DNA from: Betaproteobacteria bacterium
GTDB taxonomy: Bacteria > Pseudomonadota > Gammaproteobacteria > Burkholderiales > SG8-39
Assembly: GCA_011391295.1 (NCBI GenBank)
Contig: JAABQT010000114.1
Coordinates: 1 to 5,889, forward strand
Direction of reading: 5' to 3'
DNA: 5,889 nt
The notes under the pieces are model-generated. The model saw only the letters and a list, made by a program, of their open reading frames with translations. It did no database searches and was not told the DNA's origin. The position numbers were made by a program, and so were the translations under genes. The first letter of the stretch is position 1; the number at the start of each line of letters is the position of its first letter. Positions 1-5,395 of this stretch are shown piece after piece.

Positions 1-151
1 TCGGGTTGGAATAGGAGGTCGCTTCCACCCGCGGAAATCCGATCGCCGCGAAGCGCTCGACCAGCGCGCGCTTGGTGGCGGTGGGGATGAAGGCGGGTTC
101 GTGCTGCAGCCCGTCGCGTGCGAAACACTCGCACAAGATGATGTCCGACAT
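1..151 (-). CDS. HMG-CoA-lyase-like protein, N-terminal part (cut by window edge)
   Basis: Reading leftwards from the ATG at 151-149, the minus strand is open to the window edge and gives 50 residues. They match the start of the HMGL-like TIM-barrel lyases. ARDGLQHE at residues 11-18 corresponds to the family signature in which Arg and Asp (here R12, D13) and Gln (Q16) act at the metal/CoA site. RVEATSYSNP at 41-50 corresponds to the second strand with its conserved Glu (E43). Known members cleave 3-hydroxy-3-methylglutaryl-CoA to acetoacetate and acetyl-CoA, or split related acyl-CoAs. The exact substrate cannot be told from 50 residues. The start puts RDGLQ about 12 residues in, as is usual for the family; an in-frame ATG four codons upstream (163-161) is possible. 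No Shine-Dalgarno sequence precedes either. The gene diverges from the dioxygenase operon and probably shares its control region. The family is fairly sure; the substrate is not. Confidence 0.85.
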   Translation of the reverse strand, partial: MSDIILCECFARDGLQHEPAFIPTATKRALVERFAAIGFPRVEATSYSNP

Positions 152-192
152 AGTTGACAGCATCAACCAAGTGCGCGAAGCTGTCAACGCCC
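152..192. promoter_or_regulatory. Divergent promoter/operator region with inverted repeat
   Basis: The only spacer between the leftward lyase gene and the rightward dioxygenase operon is 41 bases and is filled by a dyad. The left arm 153-164 (GTTGACAGCATC) and the right arm 177-188 (GAAGCTGTCAAC) are inverted repeats matching at 11 of 12 positions, with 12 bases between them. The left arm also pairs locally: GTTGA at 153-157 and TCAAC at 163-167 with five bases between. Each arm contains a perfect sigma-70 type -35 hexamer: TTGACA at 154-159 on the plus strand and at 187-182 on the minus strand. With 17-base spacers, the -10 positions fall at 177-182 (gaagct) and 164-159 (gatgct). Both are poor matches, which fits regulated promoters. 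A MarR, IclR or LysR-type protein could bind here; the MarR protein encoded downstream is the nearest candidate. The symmetry is seen; the function is inferred. Confidence 0.6.
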
Positions 193-891
193 ATGGCCAC
201 GATCATCCGACCGCGCGACGAGCGCACCCAGCCGGCGCGCATCGTGCCGGGCTACCCGCAGACCCCGCTGCGCAATCCGCGCGAGCCGCTCGTGAGGCGC
301 GAGCCCACGCTGTCCGAGCTGACCGGACCGCTGGAGGTGGCGGGGCGCGTGAAACTGCTCGGCGGCGACATCGCCGGGCACGGCGCCGCGCAGGCGATCG
401 GCCAGCTGATGCACCTCAGGGTGCGCGTGCTGGACGAGGACGGCGCGCCCGTCGGCGGCACGGTGGTGGAGATCTGGCAGGCGAATGCGGCGGGCCGCTA
501 CATCCACCCCAACGACGACGACCATGCGCCGCCCGACCCGAACTTCTATGGCGCGGCGCGCCTGGTGACCGACGAGAGCGGCGCCTTCGAACTGCGCACG
601 GTCAAGCCGGGCGCCTACCCGGTGCCCACCGGGGACGGCTGGTGGCGACCGCCGCACATCCATTTCTCGGTCTTCGGCAAGGTGTGGCTGTCGCGCCTGG
701 TGACGCAGATGTATTTCCCGGGCGAGCCGCTCAATGCGCAGGACCGGATCCTGAACGCCGTGCCGGATGCGGCCGCGCGCGAGCGGCTGGTCGCGCGCTA
801 CGTCCCGCCCACCGGCAATCCGCACAATGCGCTGGTGTTCGAGCACCAGATCGTGCTGCGGGGCAAGGCTGCGACCGCAGAGCAGCCGTGA
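193..891 (+). CDS. pcaH: Intradiol dioxygenase beta subunit, protocatechuate 3,4-dioxygenase type
   Basis: The product is a 232-residue non-heme Fe(III) dioxygenase subunit that carries the active iron and, with the alpha subunit, cleaves an ortho-diphenol between the hydroxyls. Protocatechuate to 3-carboxy-cis,cis-muconate is the classical reaction. All four iron ligands of the family are recognisable: Y103 (in GRYIH), Y142 (in PGAYP), H155 and H157 (in WRPPHIHF). The conserved Arg before the histidine pair (R152), a Gln in TQMYF (Q172) and an N-terminal Tyr (Y21 in PGYPQT) also match known pocket residues. The length is close to the roughly 235 usual for PcaH. ATG 193 was chosen over an in-frame TTG at 154 because 154 lies inside the operator and 193 gives the usual N-terminal length. 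No clear ribosome binding site is visible. The stop overlaps the next start by one base. The enzyme class is firm; protocatechuate as true substrate is likely but unproven. Confidence 0.92.
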   Translation: MATIIRPRDERTQPARIVPGYPQTPLRNPREPLVRREPTLSELTGPLEVAGRVKLLGGDIAGHGAAQAIGQLMHLRVRVLDEDGAPVGGTVVEIWQANAAGRYIHPNDDDHAPPDPNFYGAARLVTDESGAFELRTVKPGAYPVPTGDGWWRPPHIHFSVFGKVWLSRLVTQMYFPGEPLNAQDRILNAVPDAAARERLVARYVPPTGNPHNALVFEHQIVLRGKAATAEQP

Positions 892-1427
892 TGATTCCAA
901 CAGGCGAAGCCACCCTCGGGCCGTTTTTCCCGCCGCGCTACGTGGATGCGGCGGCGAACGATCTCACGCAGTTCGAGGGCCGCAAGGCGCAGGGCGAGGT
1001 GATCGAAATCAGCGGCCGCGTGGCGCAGGAGGACGGCGCGCCGCTGGAGAACCTGGTCGTCGAGATCTGGCAGGCCGACGCACAGGGCATCTTCCGCCAT
1101 CCGGCCGATCCGCGCCATGCGCAGGCCGATCCGGGTTTCTTCGGCTGGGGCCGCGCGGCCACGGACAAGGACGGCCGCTACGTCTTTCGCACCATCCGTC
1201 CCGGCGCGCCGGCGGGGCGCCAGCCGCACGTCAACTTCATGGTGATGTTTTCCGGCTTGTTGCGAATATTGAAGACGACCATGTTCTTCGAGGACGGTCC
1301 GGATCCGGTTTTGAGTTTGGTTTCGAACAGAAGGAATCTTTTGATCGGAAAAAAAGCAGAACCAACCCTGGTCACCTTCGATATTCGCCTGCGCGGCGAG
1401 AACGAGACGCCGTTCTTCGATGACTAG
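891..1427 (+). CDS. pcaG: Intradiol dioxygenase alpha subunit, protocatechuate 3,4-dioxygenase type
   Basis: The 178-residue product is the partner of the preceding subunit; the alpha chain shapes the substrate pocket but does not bind catalytic iron. Recognisable parts are TLGPFFPP at residues 8-15, VVEIWQADAQG at 56-66 (the intradiol core), FGWGRAATD at 84-92, TIRPGAP at 101-107, QPHVNF at 111-116, DPVLSLV at 138-144 and the C-terminal FDIRLRGENETPFFDD. It is about 20 residues shorter than the Pseudomonas alpha chain as I remember it. Roughly half of the missing length lies between residues 134 and 163. That same stretch is encoded by AT-rich, rare-codon DNA. The position equivalent to the alpha-chain substrate-pocket arginine (Arg133 in Pseudomonas numbering) appears to be T130. 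The gene starts in TGATG at the end of the beta gene, so translation is probably coupled. Homology continues on both sides of the odd patch, so I see no frameshift. Confidence 0.88.
   Translation: MIPTGEATLGPFFPPRYVDAAANDLTQFEGRKAQGEVIEISGRVAQEDGAPLENLVVEIWQADAQGIFRHPADPRHAQADPGFFGWGRAATDKDGRYVFRTIRPGAPAGRQPHVNFMVMFSGLLRILKTTMFFEDGPDPVLSLVSNRRNLLIGKKAEPTLVTFDIRLRGENETPFFDD
1248..1364 (+). other. AT-rich, rare-codon patch within the alpha-subunit gene
   Basis: By hand count 60 of the 130 bases at 1241-1370 are G or C (46%), and only 18 of 50 at 1311-1360, against roughly 65-70% around it. Codon use switches with it. Among residues 120-158, seven leucines are encoded by six TTG and one CTT, while the alpha gene before the patch uses only CTC or CTG. 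ATA, AGT, AGA, AGG, CGA, GGA, GCA, CCA and AAA AAA also appear together here. The protein still aligns with alpha subunits (GLL, DPVL, RR), so this is coding DNA of unlike composition, not an insertion of unrelated sequence. The edges are approximate. It could be a recombined segment from a lower-GC relative or a stretch kept AT-rich for expression of the next gene. Confidence 0.6.
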
Positions 1428-1884
1428 CCCCACCATCCGGGAGCTGCTGTCCTACCGCCTGCACCAGGTGGCGAACCTGCTGTCGCGCGGCGCGGAGATG
1501 CGCTACCGGCGCGAATTCGGCGTCAGCCTGTGGGAGTGGCGCACCGTGGCGCTGCTGGGCGGGACGGCGGAAGCGCAATCGCTCAACGAGCTCGCGCGCG
1601 CCGCCGGCATGGACAAGAGCCAGATGAGCCGCGTGGTCGCGGGCCTGGCGAAAAAGAGGATCGTGGTGCGCGCGGCCGACGCGAACGACGGCAGGGGCAT
1701 ACGGCTGTCCCTGACTCCCAGGGGAAGAACCCTCTATCGAAAGCTGATCCAGGCTGCGACGGAACGGAACGATGCTTTCGTCGGCTGCCTGACCGCGAGG
1801 GAGCGAGCGGCGCTCGACACGATCATGGCAAAGCTCGCCCATGAAGCCCGCGGCTTTATCCAGAGCGAAAAGCAGGCCCGATGA
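1420..1884 (+). CDS. MarR-family transcriptional regulator
   Basis: The 154-residue product has the length and architecture of a MarR winged-helix repressor, which binds DNA as a dimer and usually lets go on binding a small aromatic or CoA-linked ligand. Helices at about residues 5-30 supply the dimer interface. The helix-turn-helix is about 53-76, with LNELARAAGMDKSQMSRVVA spanning the recognition helix. The wing follows at about 77-102 (ADANDGRGIRLSLTPRG), carrying the D-x-R...L-x-LT-xx-G pattern of the family. The start overlaps the alpha-subunit gene by eight bases and the stop overlaps the next gene in ATGA, so it is part of the operon and may autoregulate. The likely target is the dyad at 153-188, but that is inference. 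An AT-rich stretch 55-170 bases upstream could provide an extra promoter. The ligand is unknown. Confidence 0.88.
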   Translation: MTSPTIRELLSYRLHQVANLLSRGAEMRYRREFGVSLWEWRTVALLGGTAEAQSLNELARAAGMDKSQMSRVVAGLAKKRIVVRAADANDGRGIRLSLTPRGRTLYRKLIQAATERNDAFVGCLTARERAALDTIMAKLAHEARGFIQSEKQAR

Positions 1885-2606
1885 GCACCCTGCTGACGGA
1901 CGATCGCGGCCGGGTGCGCATCCTGACCATGAACCGGCCTGAAAAACGCAATGCGCTGAACACGGACCTGACGCGCGCGCTGCTCGAGGGCCTGCGCGGG
2001 GCGGACGCCGCGGAAACGGTGGGCTGCGTGGTGCTCACGGGCGCCGGGCGGGGGTTCTGCGCCGGCGCCGACCTGGCCGAATTCAAGGACCTCACGCCGG
2101 AGCAGCAGCCCCTGGTGGAGGCGCGCGCCGAGCTCACCATGCAATTGCACCTCGCGTTTGCGCGCATGGCCAAGCCGGTGGTGACGGCGATCAACGGCGC
2201 GGCGATGGGCGGCGGCGCGGGGCTTGCCATCGCGGGCGACCTCGCCGTGATGGCCGAGGGTGCGACGCTCGGTTACCCGGAAACGAAGCACGGCATCGTT
2301 GCTGCCATCGTGATGGCGAACCTGGTGCGCCAGGCGGGGCGCAAGGCGGCCTTTGAGCTGGTCGGGCTGGGCGAAGCGGTGCATGCGCCGCGCGCGTTGG
2401 CGCTGGGACTGGTGAACCGCGTCGTGCCCCCCGCCGACCTGTTGCCCGCGGCATTGCAGCTCGCGGACAAGCTCGCCGCGGTCAGCCGGCCGGCGATGCA
2501 GCTCACCAAGCAGCTGTTCCACGAGGCCGCCGACCTGCCGCTCGAGGCGGCACTCGAGCGCGGGCGCGAAGCCAACAAGAGGATGCGCGCGTTTCGCAAA
2601 CCCTGA
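1881..2606 (+). CDS. Enoyl-CoA hydratase/isomerase (crotonase) family protein, one catalytic Glu absent
   Basis: The 241-residue crotonase-fold protein acts on acyl-CoA thioesters in the cytoplasm. The motifs follow in family order: LTMNRPEKRNALN at 15-27, the first oxyanion-hole segment GFCAGADL at 58-65, the second at NGAAMGGGAGLA (105-116), then GYPETKHGIVAA at 131-142 and ALGLVNRVVP at 174-183. In enoyl-CoA hydratase two glutamates activate water. Here the one normally found in GGGCELA is G114, while the second is kept as E134. The protein may therefore be an isomerase, a hydratase for an unusual substrate, or a hydrolase, and not a standard beta-oxidation hydratase. It starts in the ATGA overlap with the regulator gene, with a weak AGCAGG (1871-1876) upstream. 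Family sure; reaction unknown. Confidence 0.85.
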   Translation: MSTLLTDDRGRVRILTMNRPEKRNALNTDLTRALLEGLRGADAAETVGCVVLTGAGRGFCAGADLAEFKDLTPEQQPLVEARAELTMQLHLAFARMAKPVVTAINGAAMGGGAGLAIAGDLAVMAEGATLGYPETKHGIVAAIVMANLVRQAGRKAAFELVGLGEAVHAPRALALGLVNRVVPPADLLPAALQLADKLAAVSRPAMQLTKQLFHEAADLPLEAALERGREANKRMRAFRKP

Positions 2607-2609
2607 GAC

Positions 2610-3497
2610 ATGGGCATCACCTACGCGCTCCTGGCGATGCTGTCTTTCGCCACCAACATCGTCATCACGCGCTACGCGGTGGTGCGGCTGCCGGTGGAGG
2701 CGGGGTTCTTCGTGGTGCTCGCCACCAACGTGCTGTTTCCGGCGGCGCTGTTCGGCGTGGAGCTGTCGGTGCGCGCCGCGCCCTACGCCTGGGAGTGGAA
2801 GGGCGCCGGCCTGTTCGCGATTGGCGGCGTGATCGGCACCTTTCTCGGCCGCAGATTCCTGTTCGACACGGTGAGAATTCTCGGGCCCTCGCGCGCAAGC
2901 GTGTTTCACTCCACCGCGCCGGCCTTCGCGCTGATCGGCGCCTGGCTGCTCGCCGGCGAGGTGCTCGGTGCTTACGAGATCGCGCTGATGTTCGTGGTGT
3001 GGACGGGCCTGTGGCTCACGCAGCCGCGCGCCGGCTCGCTGCACTCACTCTCGCCGGAGGTCCTGCGCAGGGGATTCGCCGTCGGGCTGCTGACCGTTGC
3101 CGGGTTTGGCTTCGGCAATGTGCTGCGCGGGCTGGCGATGCGCGAATGGAACGAGGCGGCGTTCGGTACGGTAATCGCGTCCCTGGCGGCGCTCGCCTGC
3201 CAGTTTGCGGTGACGCGAAATTGGGCGCGAGTCGGTGCGCAGCTGCGCGGCGCGGACCGCACCGCAATCCTGCTTTACACCGGTTGCGGCGTGTTCACGT
3301 CGCTGGGTTCGATCTTCATCGCGCTCGCCATGACGCGCATCGAGATCGCGCTGGCGGTGCTGGTGGTGCACACGACACCGCTGGTGATCTTCCCGGTGAG
3401 CGTGTTCCTGCTCAGGAACCGCGAGGAGCTGACGCCGCGCACCCTGCTCGGCGCTTTCCTGGTGCTTGCCGGGATCGCTTTTCTCGCGATGAGGTAA
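2610..3497 (+). CDS. EamA/DMT-superfamily inner-membrane permease
   Basis: The 295-residue, very hydrophobic protein shows ten apparent membrane segments at about residues 2-20, 31-53, 65-84, 95-115, 120-138, 155-173, 182-202, 218-240, 245-268 and 277-294. They are arranged as two five-helix repeats, as in the EamA (RhaT/YdcZ-like) drug/metabolite transporters. The second half ends in the typical ELTPRTLLGAFLVLAGIAFL segment. Short charged loops (RR at 81-82, RNREE at 269-273) separate helices. Members export or import small metabolites, amino acids or nucleotides, and the substrate cannot be read from sequence. It begins three bases after the crotonase stop and is followed 12 bases later by the CoA-transferase, so it probably serves this pathway, moving an acid substrate or exporting a toxic intermediate. 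Aromatic-acid operons more often use MFS or ABC uptake systems, so its presence is slightly unusual. Confidence 0.88.
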   Translation: MGITYALLAMLSFATNIVITRYAVVRLPVEAGFFVVLATNVLFPAALFGVELSVRAAPYAWEWKGAGLFAIGGVIGTFLGRRFLFDTVRILGPSRASVFHSTAPAFALIGAWLLAGEVLGAYEIALMFVVWTGLWLTQPRAGSLHSLSPEVLRRGFAVGLLTVAGFGFGNVLRGLAMREWNEAAFGTVIASLAALACQFAVTRNWARVGAQLRGADRTAILLYTGCGVFTSLGSIFIALAMTRIEIALAVLVVHTTPLVIFPVSVFLLRNREELTPRTLLGAFLVLAGIAFLAMR

Positions 3498-3509
3498 CCA
3501 GGCGTTGAA

Positions 3510-4685
3510 ATGAAGCCGCTCCAGCACCTCACCATTCTCGACCTGTCGCGTGTGCTCGCCTGCCCGTTCGCGAGCATGATCCTCGCCGAGCTGGGCGCCA
3601 CGGTGATCAAGGTCGAGCAGCCCGGCACGGGCGACGAGACGCGCGGCTTCGAGCCGCAGCTCGCGCAGGACAGCGCCTACTACTTCGCCTGCAACCGCTC
3701 GAAGGCCTCGATCACCGTCAACCTGCGCAGCGACGAGGGCCGCAGGATCATCCGCGAACTCGCGCAGCAGGCCGATGCATTGGTTGAAAATTTCCCCGTC
3801 GGCACGCTTGCCCGCCAGGGGCTCGACTACGCGACGCTGAGCGCGCTGAACCCGAAACTGGTCTACGTCTCCTGCACCGGTTTTGGCCAGACCGGGCCCT
3901 ATGCGCACAAGAAGGGCTACGACACCGTGTTCCAGGCGATGGGCGGCCTGATGAGCCTCACCGGCGAGAAGGGCGGCGGGCCGGTGAAGCCGGGCCTGCC
4001 GGTCGCGGATCTCACCTCGGGACTGTGGGTGGCGATCGCGATCCTTTCGGCGCTCGCCGGGCGCGACCGGACCGGACGCGGTGCATTGGTGGACTTCTCG
4101 ATGCTCGACGGCCAGGTGTCCCTGCTGACGCTTGCCGCCGCGCGCTACTTCGCCCTGGGCGAAGTTCCTCCCAGGCTTGGCACCGAACATCCCGGCCGCG
4201 TGCCCTCGGCGAGCTTTCGCTGCAAGGACGGCAAGTACGCGCACATCACCGCCAGCGACCAGCACTGGGCGCCGCTGTGCGAAGCACTGCAAATGGGGAC
4301 AGACCTCATTTTTCTCAACAACTCAGCGCGCGTGGCGCGCCGCGACGAAGTGATGGCGGCAATGACGCGTGCGGTCGAGAAGCTCACGCGCGCCGAACTG
4401 GTCGCAAAGCTCGACGCCGCCGAGGTGCCGGTCGGGCCGGTGAACGATGTGGCCGAAGTCCTCGCCGATCCGCAGGTGCGCGCGCGCAAGCTGATCGGCA
4501 GTTTCGACTACCCGGGGGTGGGCGAATTCAAGGCGCTCGGGCTGCCGTACAAGTTTCTGGGTTGGGACGATCCGGCCATCGGCCGCCCGCCGCTGCTGGG
4601 CGAACACACCGACGCGATCCTCAAGGCACGCCTCGGCTACAGCGACGAGCGCATTGCCGCACTGCGGCAGACGAAGGCCATATGA
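3510..4685 (+). CDS. Class III CoA-transferase (CaiB/BaiF, formyl-CoA transferase-like)
   Basis: The 391-residue family III CoA-transferase moves CoA from a donor thioester to a carboxylic acid. Residues 7-36 (LTILDLSRVLACPF through GATVIKVE) form the typical N-terminal CoA-binding start. DSAYYFACNRSKASITVNL lies at 54-72. The catalytic aspartate, which forms the acyl-anhydride in this family, is D138 in KKGYDTVFQAMGG. GRGALVDFSMLD is at 189-200, HPGRVPSASF at 227-236, VPVGPVNDVAEV at 307-318 and PLLGEHTDAIL at 361-371. Length is normal at about 390-400. Residues 261-268 (QMGTDLIF) do not look like the usual glycine/proline-rich loop before the N-x-ARV motif and are encoded by a hairpin-forming repeat. 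An AGG at 3500-3502 is a modest ribosome binding site. The stop overlaps the next gene in ATGA. Substrate not determinable; organic diacids or aryl/alkyl acids are possible. Confidence 0.9.
   Translation: MKPLQHLTILDLSRVLACPFASMILAELGATVIKVEQPGTGDETRGFEPQLAQDSAYYFACNRSKASITVNLRSDEGRRIIRELAQQADALVENFPVGTLARQGLDYATLSALNPKLVYVSCTGFGQTGPYAHKKGYDTVFQAMGGLMSLTGEKGGGPVKPGLPVADLTSGLWVAIAILSALAGRDRTGRGALVDFSMLDGQVSLLTLAAARYFALGEVPPRLGTEHPGRVPSASFRCKDGKYAHITASDQHWAPLCEALQMGTDLIFLNNSARVARRDEVMAAMTRAVEKLTRAELVAKLDAAEVPVGPVNDVAEVLADPQVRARKLIGSFDYPGVGEFKALGLPYKFLGWDDPAIGRPPLLGEHTDAILKARLGYSDERIAALRQTKAI
4291..4311. repeat. REP-like hairpin, 8-bp stem and 5-base loop, inside the CoA-transferase gene
   Basis: AAATGGGG (4291-4298) and CCTCATTT (4304-4311) pair over eight positions with one G-T/G-U pair, enclosing the loop ACAGA; two more T follow. 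From memory this looks like the short palindromic units found near REP-associated tyrosine transposases (IS200-like) in proteobacterial genomes, though I cannot search to confirm it. It is translated in frame as residues 261-268 of the CoA-transferase. The composition is AT-rich against its surroundings. There is no transposase gene next to it. Confidence 0.5.
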
Positions 4686-5395
4686 CCGTCCTGTTCGAAG
4701 TGCGGGACGGCGTCGCCACGATCACGCTCAACCGTCCGGAAAGCCGCAACGCGCTCAACTTCGCCATGTGCGGAGAATTGCTTGCTGCCGCGCAGGGCAT
4801 GGATGCTTTCGTCAAGCTCGTGTTCGTTCGAGCCGCCGGCCCGGTGTTCTGTGCCGGTGCGGACCTCAAGGAGCGCCAGGGGATGAATGAGGCGCAGGTG
4901 CGCGAGCGGCGCATGAAGGCGTTTGCCGCCTATGGCGCGATCGAGTCCCTGCCGATGCCCGTGATTGCAATTGTCGAAGGCGCGGCGGTGGGGTCGGGCT
5001 GCGAAATTGCAGCCGCCTGCGACTTCATCGTCGCCACGCCCGCCGCATCGTTTCGCGTTCCTGAAGCGATCCGCGGTACGGTGGGCGCGACGCAGCGCCT
5101 GCCGCGCGTGCTGGGCAAGCGCCTGGCAAAGGACCTCATGTTTACCGGCCGTACGCTCAACGCGCAGGAGGCGGAACGCCATGGCCTGGTCGCGCGGCTG
5201 GTCCCCGCGGACCAGCTCGATGCGGTGCTCGCGGAGATTGCGAAAACCATCCTCGAGGCGCCGGCACAATCCCTGCGCCTCGCCAAACGCTGCATCGACC
5301 GCGGCGTGGAACTCGACGCCAAAGGCGCGCTGGCGACGGAACTCGCCGCGATCGAGGAACAGCTCGCCTCGGGCGAGTGGCTGGGGAAGCAGTGA
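4682..5395 (+). CDS. Enoyl-CoA hydratase (crotonase family) with both catalytic glutamates
   Basis: The 237-residue crotonase most likely adds water across the 2,3-double bond of an enoyl-CoA. It keeps the full hydratase active site: oxyanion segments PVFCAGADL (54-62) and VEGAAVGSGCEIA (98-110), the first Glu at E108, the second at E128 in FRVPEAIRGTVGATQRL, and HGLVARLVP (167-175) before the C-terminal helices. It is slightly shorter than the roughly 257 residues of typical hydratases. It starts in the ATGA overlap with the CoA-transferase gene, with GAAGG (4673-4677) as ribosome binding site, and overlaps the ligase start by four bases (GTGA). It is clearly different from the other crotonase in this operon, which lacks the first Glu, so the two probably catalyse separate steps. 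A substrate branched or derived from ring cleavage is plausible but not shown. Confidence 0.88.
   Translation: MTVLFEVRDGVATITLNRPESRNALNFAMCGELLAAAQGMDAFVKLVFVRAAGPVFCAGADLKERQGMNEAQVRERRMKAFAAYGAIESLPMPVIAIVEGAAVGSGCEIAAACDFIVATPAASFRVPEAIRGTVGATQRLPRVLGKRLAKDLMFTGRTLNAQEAERHGLVARLVPADQLDAVLAEIAKTILEAPAQSLRLAKRCIDRGVELDAKGALATELAAIEEQLASGEWLGKQ

Noticed and set aside
154..192. In-frame TTG at 154 as a start for the beta subunit.
   Set aside because: It lies within the -35 box and operator arm, has no ribosome binding site, and would add 13 residues without family similarity.
72..890. An open frame from 72 that runs into the alpha-subunit gene and could suggest a larger fused alpha protein.
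   Set aside because: Before 891 it reads the beta-subunit gene in the wrong frame, giving an Arg/Ala/Gly-rich sequence without family motifs. The alpha family motifs begin right after the ATG at 891.
1299..1308. Ten-base perfect palindrome CCGGATCCGG.
   Set aside because: Short, single occurrence within coding sequence; expected by chance in a GC-rich gene.
1349..1355. Run of seven A as a possible programmed slippage site.
   Set aside because: The zero frame keeps homology to the natural C-terminus, and no alternative frame gives a recognisable product.
1734..3044. Long minus-strand open frame opposite the regulator, crotonase and permease genes.
   Set aside because: High-GC shadow: the product is Arg/His/Gln-rich and low in recognisable motifs, and the plus strand here carries clear families.
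3045..4292. Long minus-strand open frame opposite the permease and CoA-transferase genes.
   Set aside because: Same reasoning: it mirrors codon-position GC bias of well-recognised plus-strand genes and shows no family motif.
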